Shown here piece by piece: positions 1-6,165 of a stretch of 11,907 nt of DNA. The position numbers and the translations under genes are program-made. The DNA comes from Candidatus Sifarchaeum marinoarchaea (GTDB lineage: Archaea; Asgardarchaeota; Sifarchaeia; Borrarchaeales; Borrarchaeaceae). Where the stretch lies: positions 1 to 11,907 of the forward strand of contig JAECRW010000041.1 of assembly GCA_016294985.1 (NCBI GenBank), in the 5' to 3' direction. Each line of letters opens with the position of its first letter. Within the stretch, counting starts at the first letter, position 1. A model generated the notes under the pieces. That model saw nothing but the letters and a program-made list of their open reading frames with translations. It did not search any database and was not told the origin of the DNA.

Positions 1-2090
1 CTCTTGAAATTCTGCCCACCTAATCGCGAGGAGGCTGGCAAGGGCACATTCCAGGCGTATTGCCAGGTTAACAACCACTCGGCGGTCAGGTTAGCTTTCG
101 TCAGGTACGTGGTATTATCGGTCAGTTCGTAGAAGCGTAACAGGGTCTTGAGCATGTATTCGGCAGTTTTTGAGTCGATGATGTGCTTTTTGTAACCGTA
201 ATTGATATCGTAGCGGCCGGTATCCCAGCCAAAAAACATGGCCTTGTCAACGAATTCCGCAATATAATAGTTTATGGCGAGCGTGGCCGCGTCCGAATAC
301 GTGGCATTACCTGTAAGGGCAGATAACTCTATTAATGTCAGGGCCAGCGGTACTCCGCCGCAGCCGGCGACATCATTGCAACTGGAACTGATGCCACTGG
401 TCCAAGAATTGCCAAAGGTTCCGTTGGCGAACTGTTTAACCACGAAAATATTGATGGCTTGCTCTACATAGGCCAACCATTCGGAGTGACTGTCGCCGAA
501 CTGTTCCGCTAACACATAGCACTGGAGAAGGTTATATAGCACCTCACCACTTTTCGCGGTGTGAACGTCGCCACCATGATCTCGTGCGTTGGCGTACGAG
601 GTATTGGTTTCTAAGTAATAGTCAGGCAGTAACCAACCGTAGTCATCTATGGTCACCGCAGAAGGATTCCGGCTCAGGTCCACGAATTCATCGATCAACT
701 GGGTGGCGGCTGCCACCATGGAACTATTACCCGTCTGATAGCCGTAATAAAGCATGGCGTAGGCCAGGGCATGTTCCTGTCCTAATTGACCCCCCATGGA
801 GCCGGTACTGCCACCGATGAAATCCACAGGAGTGCCATCGCTGAAAAATCCCGCCAGAAAGATGAACTCGTTATCGGTTTGGTTATTATGATAATAGGTT
901 CGGTAGGCTAACTCCGCTTTGAGTTTCAGAATATCCTGCATGTTCAAAACAGGAGTAGTTTCGGAATAATTGGTGTTGATCCAATCCCATCCCAAGTGCG
1001 TCGGCTCAATAAAACCATAGTACTGGGTGGAGGTCATGCCTAAATAGAGACGATAGGTCTTATTCAGTTCGGTATTGGCATCGACGGTTAGAGAATTCTT
1101 ACGGAAGGTCCATTCGTACTGGTCGCGGCAGCCCGGGTTATCTTGGTTGATTTGTTGGTGGATGTGTGTGGTGTAGGCATAGCCTTCCCGCTGAGTACCG
1201 CCGCTGGTCCAACCTCCCAGGTAATTGATGAGATCAAAGCGATCAGCGTCCCCGCTATAGCCCAGCGAGGAGTTGCCTGTATATTCTATCCCATCATAAA
1301 CATAAGTAGGGGTAGAAAGCAAGCCACATACAAAGCTGTCGTATTCCCAGATAACCGAGGGTACACTAAGCCGGTCCTGTTCCACGATGAGATATTGGGA
1401 TTCATTGCTCAAATTCGTCATGGGAAAATCAGGCGTCACATCGCGGCCCTCATGATTGAGGTCATATAGGTTGCCGTTGTAGAAACAGCCGGGCATCAGC
1501 AAGGCGTCACACCTACGGGGGGCTACTGCTGGTTGATAGGTAATCGATAAATTAAAGGGCAGGAGCACCCCTTCTTCCACAGAATCGTTGAGGTGTTGCC
1601 AGTGCCGTTTAATTTCCACGTAATCCCAGCCATCTCGTAAGGTGTAATAATCGGTGACCTTCCATCGATGGCCGTTGGCATCCGTAATGGTGACACAGTC
1701 CTGATAAAATTCTTCCCAAGTGACGCCCGGCTGTTTAGGATAGGATTGCATAATGGTATACCGGGTGTCGGGTAGTTCGGGGGTGTCAGGCGCTACCGAA
1801 ATCTGGAAATCCCGCATGGCGGCAATTTCCGTCCAATCGTTGCCATCCCATACAAAGAAGGTGGGTAAATAGGTGATTTGATAACCTGGGGGATTTTGTA
1901 GCCGTTGCTCAGTCATAAAACTGATGCGGATACGCCCATTGTCAATGGTCGGATCCACATAGCCATCACCGTTATAATCGGTTGAGCCCTCATAAGAGAC
2001 AACCGCTGTTACCTGGTCGTCATAGAGAGGTAAACTGAGTAGTATTACGCAAATGAGAATGAGTGTGCAGTATTTTTTGTTAAGCGACAC
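1..2090 (-). CDS. Exported, sequon-rich putative carbohydrate-active protein (3' end outside window)
   Basis: Read on the minus strand, the frame is open from a GTG at 2090 to the left edge (696 codons, no stop); an in-frame TAG lies just upstream, so GTG is the best start. Residues 1-29 form a signal peptide: Lys5-Lys6, a hydrophobic core at 8-22 and a possible cleavage after Val-Thr-Ala. A Ca-binding, dockerin/EF-hand-like loop (DxNxDGxxD) sits at 38-46. Residues 50-355 look beta-rich and aromatic, with several Cys. Residues 380-690 look like repeated helical hairpins, as in (alpha/alpha)6-barrel glycosidases or polysaccharide lyases. I count over ten N-x-S/T sequons, expected of an archaeal surface glycoprotein. 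Export is well supported; the enzyme class is inferred from overall look only, and I recognise no catalytic motif. G+C is visibly higher than in the genes to the right (33 of the first 60 bases). Confidence 0.75.
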   Translation of the reverse strand, partial: MSLNKKYCTLILICVILLSLPLYDDQVTAVVSYEGSTDYNGDGYVDPTIDNGRIRISFMTEQRLQNPPGYQITYLPTFFVWDGNDWTEIAAMRDFQISVAPDTPELPDTRYTIMQSYPKQPGVTWEEFYQDCVTITDANGHRWKVTDYYTLRDGWDYVEIKRHWQHLNDSVEEGVLLPFNLSITYQPAVAPRRCDALLMPGCFYNGNLYDLNHEGRDVTPDFPMTNLSNESQYLIVEQDRLSVPSVIWEYDSFVCGLLSTPTYVYDGIEYTGNSSLGYSGDADRFDLINYLGGWTSGGTQREGYAYTTHIHQQINQDNPGCRDQYEWTFRKNSLTVDANTELNKTYRLYLGMTSTQYYGFIEPTHLGWDWINTNYSETTPVLNMQDILKLKAELAYRTYYHNNQTDNEFIFLAGFFSDGTPVDFIGGSTGSMGGQLGQEHALAYAMLYYGYQTGNSSMVAAATQLIDEFVDLSRNPSAVTIDDYGWLLPDYYLETNTSYANARDHGGDVHTAKSGEVLYNLLQCYVLAEQFGDSHSEWLAYVEQAINIFVVKQFANGTFGNSWTSGISSSCNDVAGCGGVPLALTLIELSALTGNATYSDAATLAINYYIAEFVDKAMFFGWDTGRYDINYGYKKHIIDSKTAEYMLKTLLRFYELTDNTTYLTKANLTAEWLLTWQYAWNVPLPASSRLGGQNFK

Positions 2091-2150
2091 GATAATCCCC
2101 GATAATAAACAAATCTAGCTTTGCAAGTCGCACCTTCTGTTTTCCAGCTG

Positions 2151-2160
2151 CCTATATAAG
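2151..2160 (-). promoter_or_regulatory. TATA box for the exported protein gene
   Basis: The minus strand reads CTTATATAGG, a good archaeal TATA box, 60 bases before the GTG start at 2090. Transcription would begin about 25 bases downstream and give a leader of roughly 40 bases. The upstream bases are a run of G on this strand rather than the usual purine-rich BRE, so the exact promoter strength is uncertain. Confidence 0.55.
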
Positions 2161-2197
2161 CCCCCCCAAAATTCTAATTGATTTTAACACAGAAAAC

Positions 2198-2410
2198 TAG
2201 TACTACCGACAAAATGTGAAATACTCTCGAAATAGAAGACACGTTTTTACCTACACAACACACTCCATATAGACTTAAACTTTGTCTCTGATAATCTTAA
2301 AGGAGCATAAATTAGTATTATTGATAAAATAAAGCTTAAACTCAGATAGAAAATAGTTTTACTTACACAACACTCTCACTGTGAGTTTAAATCTAATCTC
2401 TGACAATCTA
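2198..2410. repeat. Two diverged tandem copies, period about 112-115 bases
   Basis: Copy one starts TAGTACTACCGACAAAAT (2198) and copy two TAGTATTATTGATAAAAT (2313). Matching landmarks follow in the same order: TTTTACCTACACAACAC (from 2245) against TTTTACTTACACAACAC (from 2357), and TCTCTGATAATCT (2285) against TCTCTGACAATCT (2397). All four differences in the opening block are C-to-T. The copies lie head to tail, noncoding in all frames as far as I can see, and I found no third copy. Confidence 0.7.
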
Positions 2411-2479
2411 AAAATTAGAAACAATTTCATGTATCGTATAGAAAACCAAATGCTTCTGTCATTGGATAAATGTGTTGCC

Positions 2480-2488
2480 CTTATATAG
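2480..2488 (+). promoter_or_regulatory. TATA box, probably for the Orc1/wHTH operon
   Basis: CTTATATAG matches the archaeal TATA consensus and is identical to the core of the oppositely directed box at 2152-2160. Transcription would begin near 2510, leaving a long leader of about 240 bases before the ATG at 2753. A closer, weaker promoter cannot be excluded. Confidence 0.4.
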
Positions 2489-2735
2489 AGCCTTTCAAAT
2501 AAAAAGTGTAGCAAGGCGTAAAGTGTGGTGGTAGGGTGGGATTTGTGATTAATATGAAGATGGCAGTGCTATGCATCTAACATCATACAAACTTTAACTA
2601 TCGGAGGAATCACACAGATTAGAAATCCTTGATGATATTAAGAGAAATAAAGATCCTATAGATAAGCGTAGTTCAAAAATTTGAGTTCAAAGGTGTTTGA
2701 TAGGCCCATCATATGGGCAGTACAGATCATTACTT

Positions 2736-2742
2736 GGAAGGT
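2736..2742 (+). promoter_or_regulatory. Shine-Dalgarno that decides the Orc1/Cdc6 start
   Basis: GGAAGGT ends 10 bases before the ATG at 2753. The alternative in-frame TTG at 2681 has no such motif and would add 24 residues unlike the N-terminus of the family, so the ATG is preferred. Confidence 0.6.
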
Positions 2743-2752
2743 TACGAGAAAA

Positions 2753-3970
2753 ATGTTGCTGACTGATATTTTCGAAGAAGAATTACAAAGTCCTACGGTA
2801 TTTCGGGACGAATCTAAATTAAATGAGTCGTATATGCCGCCTTCTCTGCCCCATAGGACTTCTGAACTTAGAGAATTGATTCGTTTATTTTTAGGTGTGA
2901 TGAAAAATCCAGGTGAAATGAGTCAAAGGGTTACGATCAGTGGAAGTATCGGTGCTGGAAAAACGGCGCTTTCCAAGTGTTTTGGGAAAATAATGGAAGA
3001 GTATGCAAAAACACAGAAAAAGAATTTACATTATGTTCACATCAATTGCCGACGTAAAAAATCCCGCTTCTTAATAATACGACAAGTTGTTTATCACTTC
3101 AATCCTACGGTGCCCCATAGGGGTTATTCACCAGAAGAACTACTCTATATGCTTGATTGCTTATTAGAGTCGCAGAATACCCATTTAATATTAGCTCTTG
3201 ATGAACTCGATTTTATTTTACGAAGAAACGATAAGTCACTCCTCTATGATCTTACACGATGGACCGATGAACAGTTGAACGGTGTTCAACGGTTATCGCT
3301 GATACTCATTGTCAGGGATAGAGCACATCTGAAAAAACTAGATGCGAGTACGCTAAGTTCACTTCAAAATAATCACATCTACCTTGCACCTTATACTGCT
3401 CCTCAACTTGAAGATATTTTGCAGGAGCGGGCAAATGAGGCACTATTTGACTTCGCAATCAATTCTGATGTTATCAATCTCATTGGAGACATTGCCTGTG
3501 AACGAGGCGATGCGCGTTTTGCTCTTGAACTTTTATGGCGCGCAGGAAAATATGCCGACCGCGATAGAGTTACCTCTATTCTCCCAGAACATGTGCGATT
3601 GGCCAAAGCTGACATACACCCTGCTATCAGAAAAAATATCTTTCAAGAATTGTCAGTTCATCACCAGTTGATGTTATTAGCAATTATTCGCCAACTAAGA
3701 AAAAGTGGTGCCGCCTACACTACAACAGGAAACGTTGAGGCCACCTACAACATCATCTGCGAAGAGTATCTAGAGACTCCACGAAAACATACCCAATTGT
3801 GGGAATACATCAAAGACCTTGAACAGTTATGTCTGATCACTACAAAGCTTTCTGGCAAAGGCATGCGCGGCAAAACCACTTTGATTGGCCTGCCAGATGC
3901 GCCCCTGTTTCTGCTTGAAAAAGAACTTCAGAATAATTTGAAGGACTGCAAAAAAGTTAAGGGAGTATGA
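2753..3970 (+). CDS. Orc1/Cdc6-family AAA+ ATPase, divergent paralogue
   Basis: A 405-residue protein from the ATG at 2753 (429 from the TTG at 2681). The order is that of archaeal Orc1/Cdc6: the Phe-x-Asp-Glu-Ser and Pro-Pro-x-Leu-Pro-His-Arg N-terminal motifs, Walker A GSIGAGKT (64-71), Walker B LALDELD (147-153), an APYTAPQLEDIL segment, sensor 2 GDARFALELL (252-261) and a C-terminal winged helix (about 296-381). Family members bind origins and load the replicative helicase. Here the usual sensor-1 ISND is replaced by IVRD, and the arginine finger of the LDPRVxSS motif is missing (LDASTLSS). This points to a specialised paralogue: an element-encoded initiator or an ATP-dependent DNA-binding regulator rather than the main chromosomal initiator. 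It is followed after 3 bases by a winged-helix gene, almost certainly in one operon. Family assignment is firm; role is inferred. Confidence 0.88.
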   Translation: MLLTDIFEEELQSPTVFRDESKLNESYMPPSLPHRTSELRELIRLFLGVMKNPGEMSQRVTISGSIGAGKTALSKCFGKIMEEYAKTQKKNLHYVHINCRRKKSRFLIIRQVVYHFNPTVPHRGYSPEELLYMLDCLLESQNTHLILALDELDFILRRNDKSLLYDLTRWTDEQLNGVQRLSLILIVRDRAHLKKLDASTLSSLQNNHIYLAPYTAPQLEDILQERANEALFDFAINSDVINLIGDIACERGDARFALELLWRAGKYADRDRVTSILPEHVRLAKADIHPAIRKNIFQELSVHHQLMLLAIIRQLRKSGAAYTTTGNVEATYNIICEEYLETPRKHTQLWEYIKDLEQLCLITTKLSGKGMRGKTTLIGLPDAPLFLLEKELQNNLKDCKKVKGV

Positions 3971-3973
3971 AAA

Positions 3974-4306
3974 ATGACACTTGATTTACCCAATATTCTT
4001 ATTCCGCAAGAACCATTTCCACCTATAGAAGAAGTGCTTTCTTCAAAAGGTAAAATAAAAATCCTAAAGATTTTAACCCTGTATAATGAATTAAACATAT
4101 CTGAGATCGTCAGAAGAGCTCAACTTAATCATGCTACTGTTGCTCAACATCTCGATTACTTTAAAACCGTTGGAATTGTACATGAAAAGGCATTTGGTCG
4201 TATAAAGATTTATCGGTTAACAGAGGACATCAAAGTAAGAGTAATACGTGAGTTAATAGAGTTTTGGGAACGATCAGGGTCCATATCTGGCTCACCAAAG
4301 CGATGA
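3974..4306 (+). CDS. ArsR-like winged-helix transcriptional regulator
   Basis: A 110-residue protein starting with ATG 3 bases after the Orc1/Cdc6 stop, with GGGAG at 3961-3965 as ribosome binding site. Residues about 20-85 make a winged helix-turn-helix: a first helix around KIKILKILTLY, the HTH proper (ISEIVRRAQLNHATVAQHLDYF), and a wing ending in GRIKIYRL. The wing and the HLDYFKTVGIV turn are typical of ArsR/MarR-like archaeal regulators. There is no Cys, so it is not a Cys-type metal sensor. The short C-terminal helix could mediate dimerisation. The operon with an Orc1-type ATPase suggests that the pair regulates its own promoter or acts at the same DNA sites, but no target is visible. 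Confidence 0.8.
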   Translation: MTLDLPNILIPQEPFPPIEEVLSSKGKIKILKILTLYNELNISEIVRRAQLNHATVAQHLDYFKTVGIVHEKAFGRIKIYRLTEDIKVRVIRELIEFWERSGSISGSPKR

Positions 4307-4436
4307 TGTTGACATTACTGAAAATGCGTTTCATCAATTAAATGTGTTCTAGCAATTGCATTGCAAGTTCGATGTATTTTTCTTAAGTGTACATAAAATA
4401 ATGACAAAGTACTTAGCATTTAGGGGAAAAATGTGG

Positions 4437-4453
4437 TGCTTAAATAATAAGCA
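4437..4453 (+). promoter_or_regulatory. Small hairpin/TATA-like region before the 424-residue gene
   Basis: TGCTTA (4437-4442) and TAAGCA (4448-4453) form a 6-base inverted repeat around AATAA. The same bases include CTTAAATAAT, which resembles an archaeal TATA element about 100 bases before the next start. It could be a promoter with an operator, or chance in an AT-rich gap of 232 bases. Confidence 0.25.
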
Positions 4454-4538
4454 TTATACTTTTTAGCGAATATTAAGCAGTTTGACGACTTTGTAAGTCA
4501 TATCTTCTGAGTATCATATTGCAAAGAGGCGAAAACAT

Positions 4539-5813
4539 TTGAAGGTGATAACAAGGGGAGAAAACATCGACTATGAATCTTACAGATTTCTTAAAAAATC
4601 TGGCATATCTGCAATAGTTTTACTCAAATTTGATCTCACTATGGGACCATATATCGCCTTCAAGGGCGTTTATGAAAAAAATGTAAAGAGTATAAGAGCC
4701 CTAGACGACCCTGAATATCTTGCACAGTTTTATGTTGGCATTTCAGGCACTGAACTAGATGTTCTCGAAAAAAATGAAGAACGTATCGTGATTGCTCGTC
4801 AAACAACCGATATAGATGCTATACAAGCTAACAATGTGCTACTACTCAGTATTGAACCCAATATATCAACATCTGCAGCCAGTCAATTCGCTAAAGACTT
4901 ATTAAAGAATTCGAACGCTGAACCTCACCTCCTTGAAGAGTTAATCACACAACTTAAAGAATCTGAGCCAGACCTGGAATTAAAGTTAAAATCCAGTTCT
5001 GAAAGGGCGCCTCACGAATTACAAAGGCTCAAAAGTCCGTCAAAACCGCATAAATTAGCGAAACTTAAATGGTTCACAAGTACGCCTTTTCGTGCTTTTC
5101 AAAATTGGGAATTCAACGAAATAGAACTCAGCTTCCCTAAGTTAAAAAAATCCATGTTTTTCATTAAGGTACCTTTTGAAGGCCATGACATGGCACGTTT
5201 TTTCGATCTTCTCTTCTCACACATGGTTATAGAGAAAGATACAAACTTTTCTATCGATATGAATAAAGACCATTCAGGATTCTACATGTGTTTGACATTG
5301 GTTTTGCCTCCCAATCAAAGGAATTTCGTGGAACGTTTAGCTGCTGCCTTTAATATGGCAGGTTTTTCAATCTCAATCGTAAGAGAGACTGAACTAGAAA
5401 CCTACTGGATTTCACCCCTAGGAATTTTTAGTGGCACCTCTCTAAGGATCTCACGAAAACACAAAAACTACATAGAAGTGCTTGATTCACCATCACGATT
5501 TATCTCTCTGTTTAGAAGTAAAACTATGTCATCACTTAATATAACTACACTGACTCAATTTCTGGACTCTATGTATTTTACTATCCTCTGCAAGGGTATA
5601 GGCAAGAATAAAGTTGCTGTTGAAATAGTATTAACTAAATTACATTCTAACAAGGTTGAAATGGAGCAATTCAATCTCCCTGCTGAACTTGCAGAACATT
5701 TCAAAAAAGTGAGAGGCAGACGCAGAATAATTAGTACTGTAAAGAACCTGTTACGAAGATATTGCTCTAAAGGCACTAAACTCTCGTTACAGGAATTGAA
5801 TAAGTTTTTTTAG
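4539..5813 (+). CDS. Unrecognised 424-residue protein, possible longin/roadblock-like N-terminus
   Basis: The gene starts with TTG at 4539, with AAAGAGGCG ending 8 bases before it. I do not recognise the family. Residues 22-110 alternate strands and helices (SAIVLLKFDLTMGPYIAF at 22-41, then GISGTELDVLE and NNVLLLSIEPN), reminiscent of the small longin/roadblock regulatory fold. A charged, Lys/Glu-rich linker spans about 115-180. Residues 190-385 form a second alpha/beta region with repeated hydrophobic strands. The last 40 residues are very basic (VRGRRRIISTVKNLLRRY), suggesting nucleic acid or membrane-surface contact. There is no signal peptide, transmembrane segment or P-loop. It lies downstream of the Orc1/wHTH pair on the same strand but after a 232-base gap, so it may have its own promoter. 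Function unknown. Confidence 0.75.
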   Translation: MKVITRGENIDYESYRFLKKSGISAIVLLKFDLTMGPYIAFKGVYEKNVKSIRALDDPEYLAQFYVGISGTELDVLEKNEERIVIARQTTDIDAIQANNVLLLSIEPNISTSAASQFAKDLLKNSNAEPHLLEELITQLKESEPDLELKLKSSSERAPHELQRLKSPSKPHKLAKLKWFTSTPFRAFQNWEFNEIELSFPKLKKSMFFIKVPFEGHDMARFFDLLFSHMVIEKDTNFSIDMNKDHSGFYMCLTLVLPPNQRNFVERLAAAFNMAGFSISIVRETELETYWISPLGIFSGTSLRISRKHKNYIEVLDSPSRFISLFRSKTMSSLNITTLTQFLDSMYFTILCKGIGKNKVAVEIVLTKLHSNKVEMEQFNLPAELAEHFKKVRGRRRIISTVKNLLRRYCSKGTKLSLQELNKFF

Positions 5814-5829
5814 GGAATTTTTAGAGATA

Positions 5830-5858
5830 GGATGATCACTAAAGCTGAAATATCATCC
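5830..5858. terminator. Hairpin between convergent genes
   Basis: GGATGAT (5830-5836) pairs with ATCATCC (5852-5858) across a 15-base loop. It lies in the 91-base gap between the 424-residue gene and the convergent 86-residue gene. The plus-strand gene also ends in a T7 tract (TAAGTTTTTTTAG), typical of archaeal T-rich termination. The hairpin could serve both directions. Confidence 0.4.
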
Positions 5859-5904
5859 CTTAAGTTATTAACTTCAAGCCTTACCACAAAAATTCGTGTT
5901 TAAA

Positions 5905-6165
5905 CTATCCAGAAAGGATAACCCTTTCTACCTGTTTATCTTTAGACAATTCATTGAACAAACTAGAAAAGTGCTCCTGAGCAGTCCTTTGTTCCTCGAA
6001 TTCAAATATATTATTAACTTTTGAGTTTTCAGAAACAAAGAGAAAGTATTTTTCGCCGCAGCCTCTAATTAAACATAAGAAAACATCTTCATCAAAACAG
6101 AAGCTTTGGATTAATTCCCATCGGCAACCAGTAGAAACCTTATCTACTTTCATTTCGACTGCCAT
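5905..6165 (-). CDS. Small 86-residue protein coupled to the VirB4/HerA-like ATPase
   Basis: An ATG at 6165 shares its A with the TGA of the upstream ATPase (TGATG), and AGGAGGAG at 6180-6173 lies 7 bases before it, so the two are translationally coupled. A TTG at 6168 would add one residue but fits the spacing less well. The protein appears soluble and mixed alpha/beta: two strands with Cys (CRWELIQSFCFDEDVFLCLIRGC), a beta hairpin (EKYFLFVSEN), then an amphipathic acidic helix (about 55-75) and a final strand. It has no signal peptide and no motif I recognise. By position it is probably a subunit, chaperone or regulator of the ATPase. Confidence 0.7.
   Translation of the reverse strand: MAVEMKVDKVSTGCRWELIQSFCFDEDVFLCLIRGCGEKYFLFVSENSKVNNIFEFEEQRTAQEHFSSLFNELSKDKQVERVILSG

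Larger units (their letters stand above)
2091..2752. other. Gene-free divergent region
   Basis: This 660-base stretch separates the exported protein gene from the Orc1/Cdc6 paralogue. It holds a C7 run (2161-2167), a diverged tandem duplication (2198-2410), two oppositely directed TATA boxes sharing CTTATATAG, and an orphan GGAGG at 2603-2607 with no start codon at a normal distance. The only ORF I see behind the plus-strand TATA box is an 8-codon one at 2554-2580. Being next to an Orc1/Cdc6 gene, it is a place to look for a replication origin, but I do not see convincing origin-recognition-box repeats. Confidence 0.6.

Noticed and set aside
274..1469. Three plus-strand ORFs of 65-108 codons
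   Set aside because: They lie opposite the continuous minus-strand frame of the exported protein, and their translations have no coherent composition or motifs.
2681..2752. TTG start adding 24 residues to the Orc1/Cdc6 protein
   Set aside because: No Shine-Dalgarno, an in-frame TAG at 2669, and the ATG at 2753 has GGAAGGT at good spacing and a family-like N-terminus.
2100..2752. Replication origin next to the Orc1/Cdc6 gene
   Set aside because: I could not find convincing origin-recognition-box repeats; only the diverged duplication is visible.
3384..3671. Overlapping ORFs on both strands inside the Orc1/Cdc6 gene
   Set aside because: Shadow frames of a clearly conserved coding sequence.
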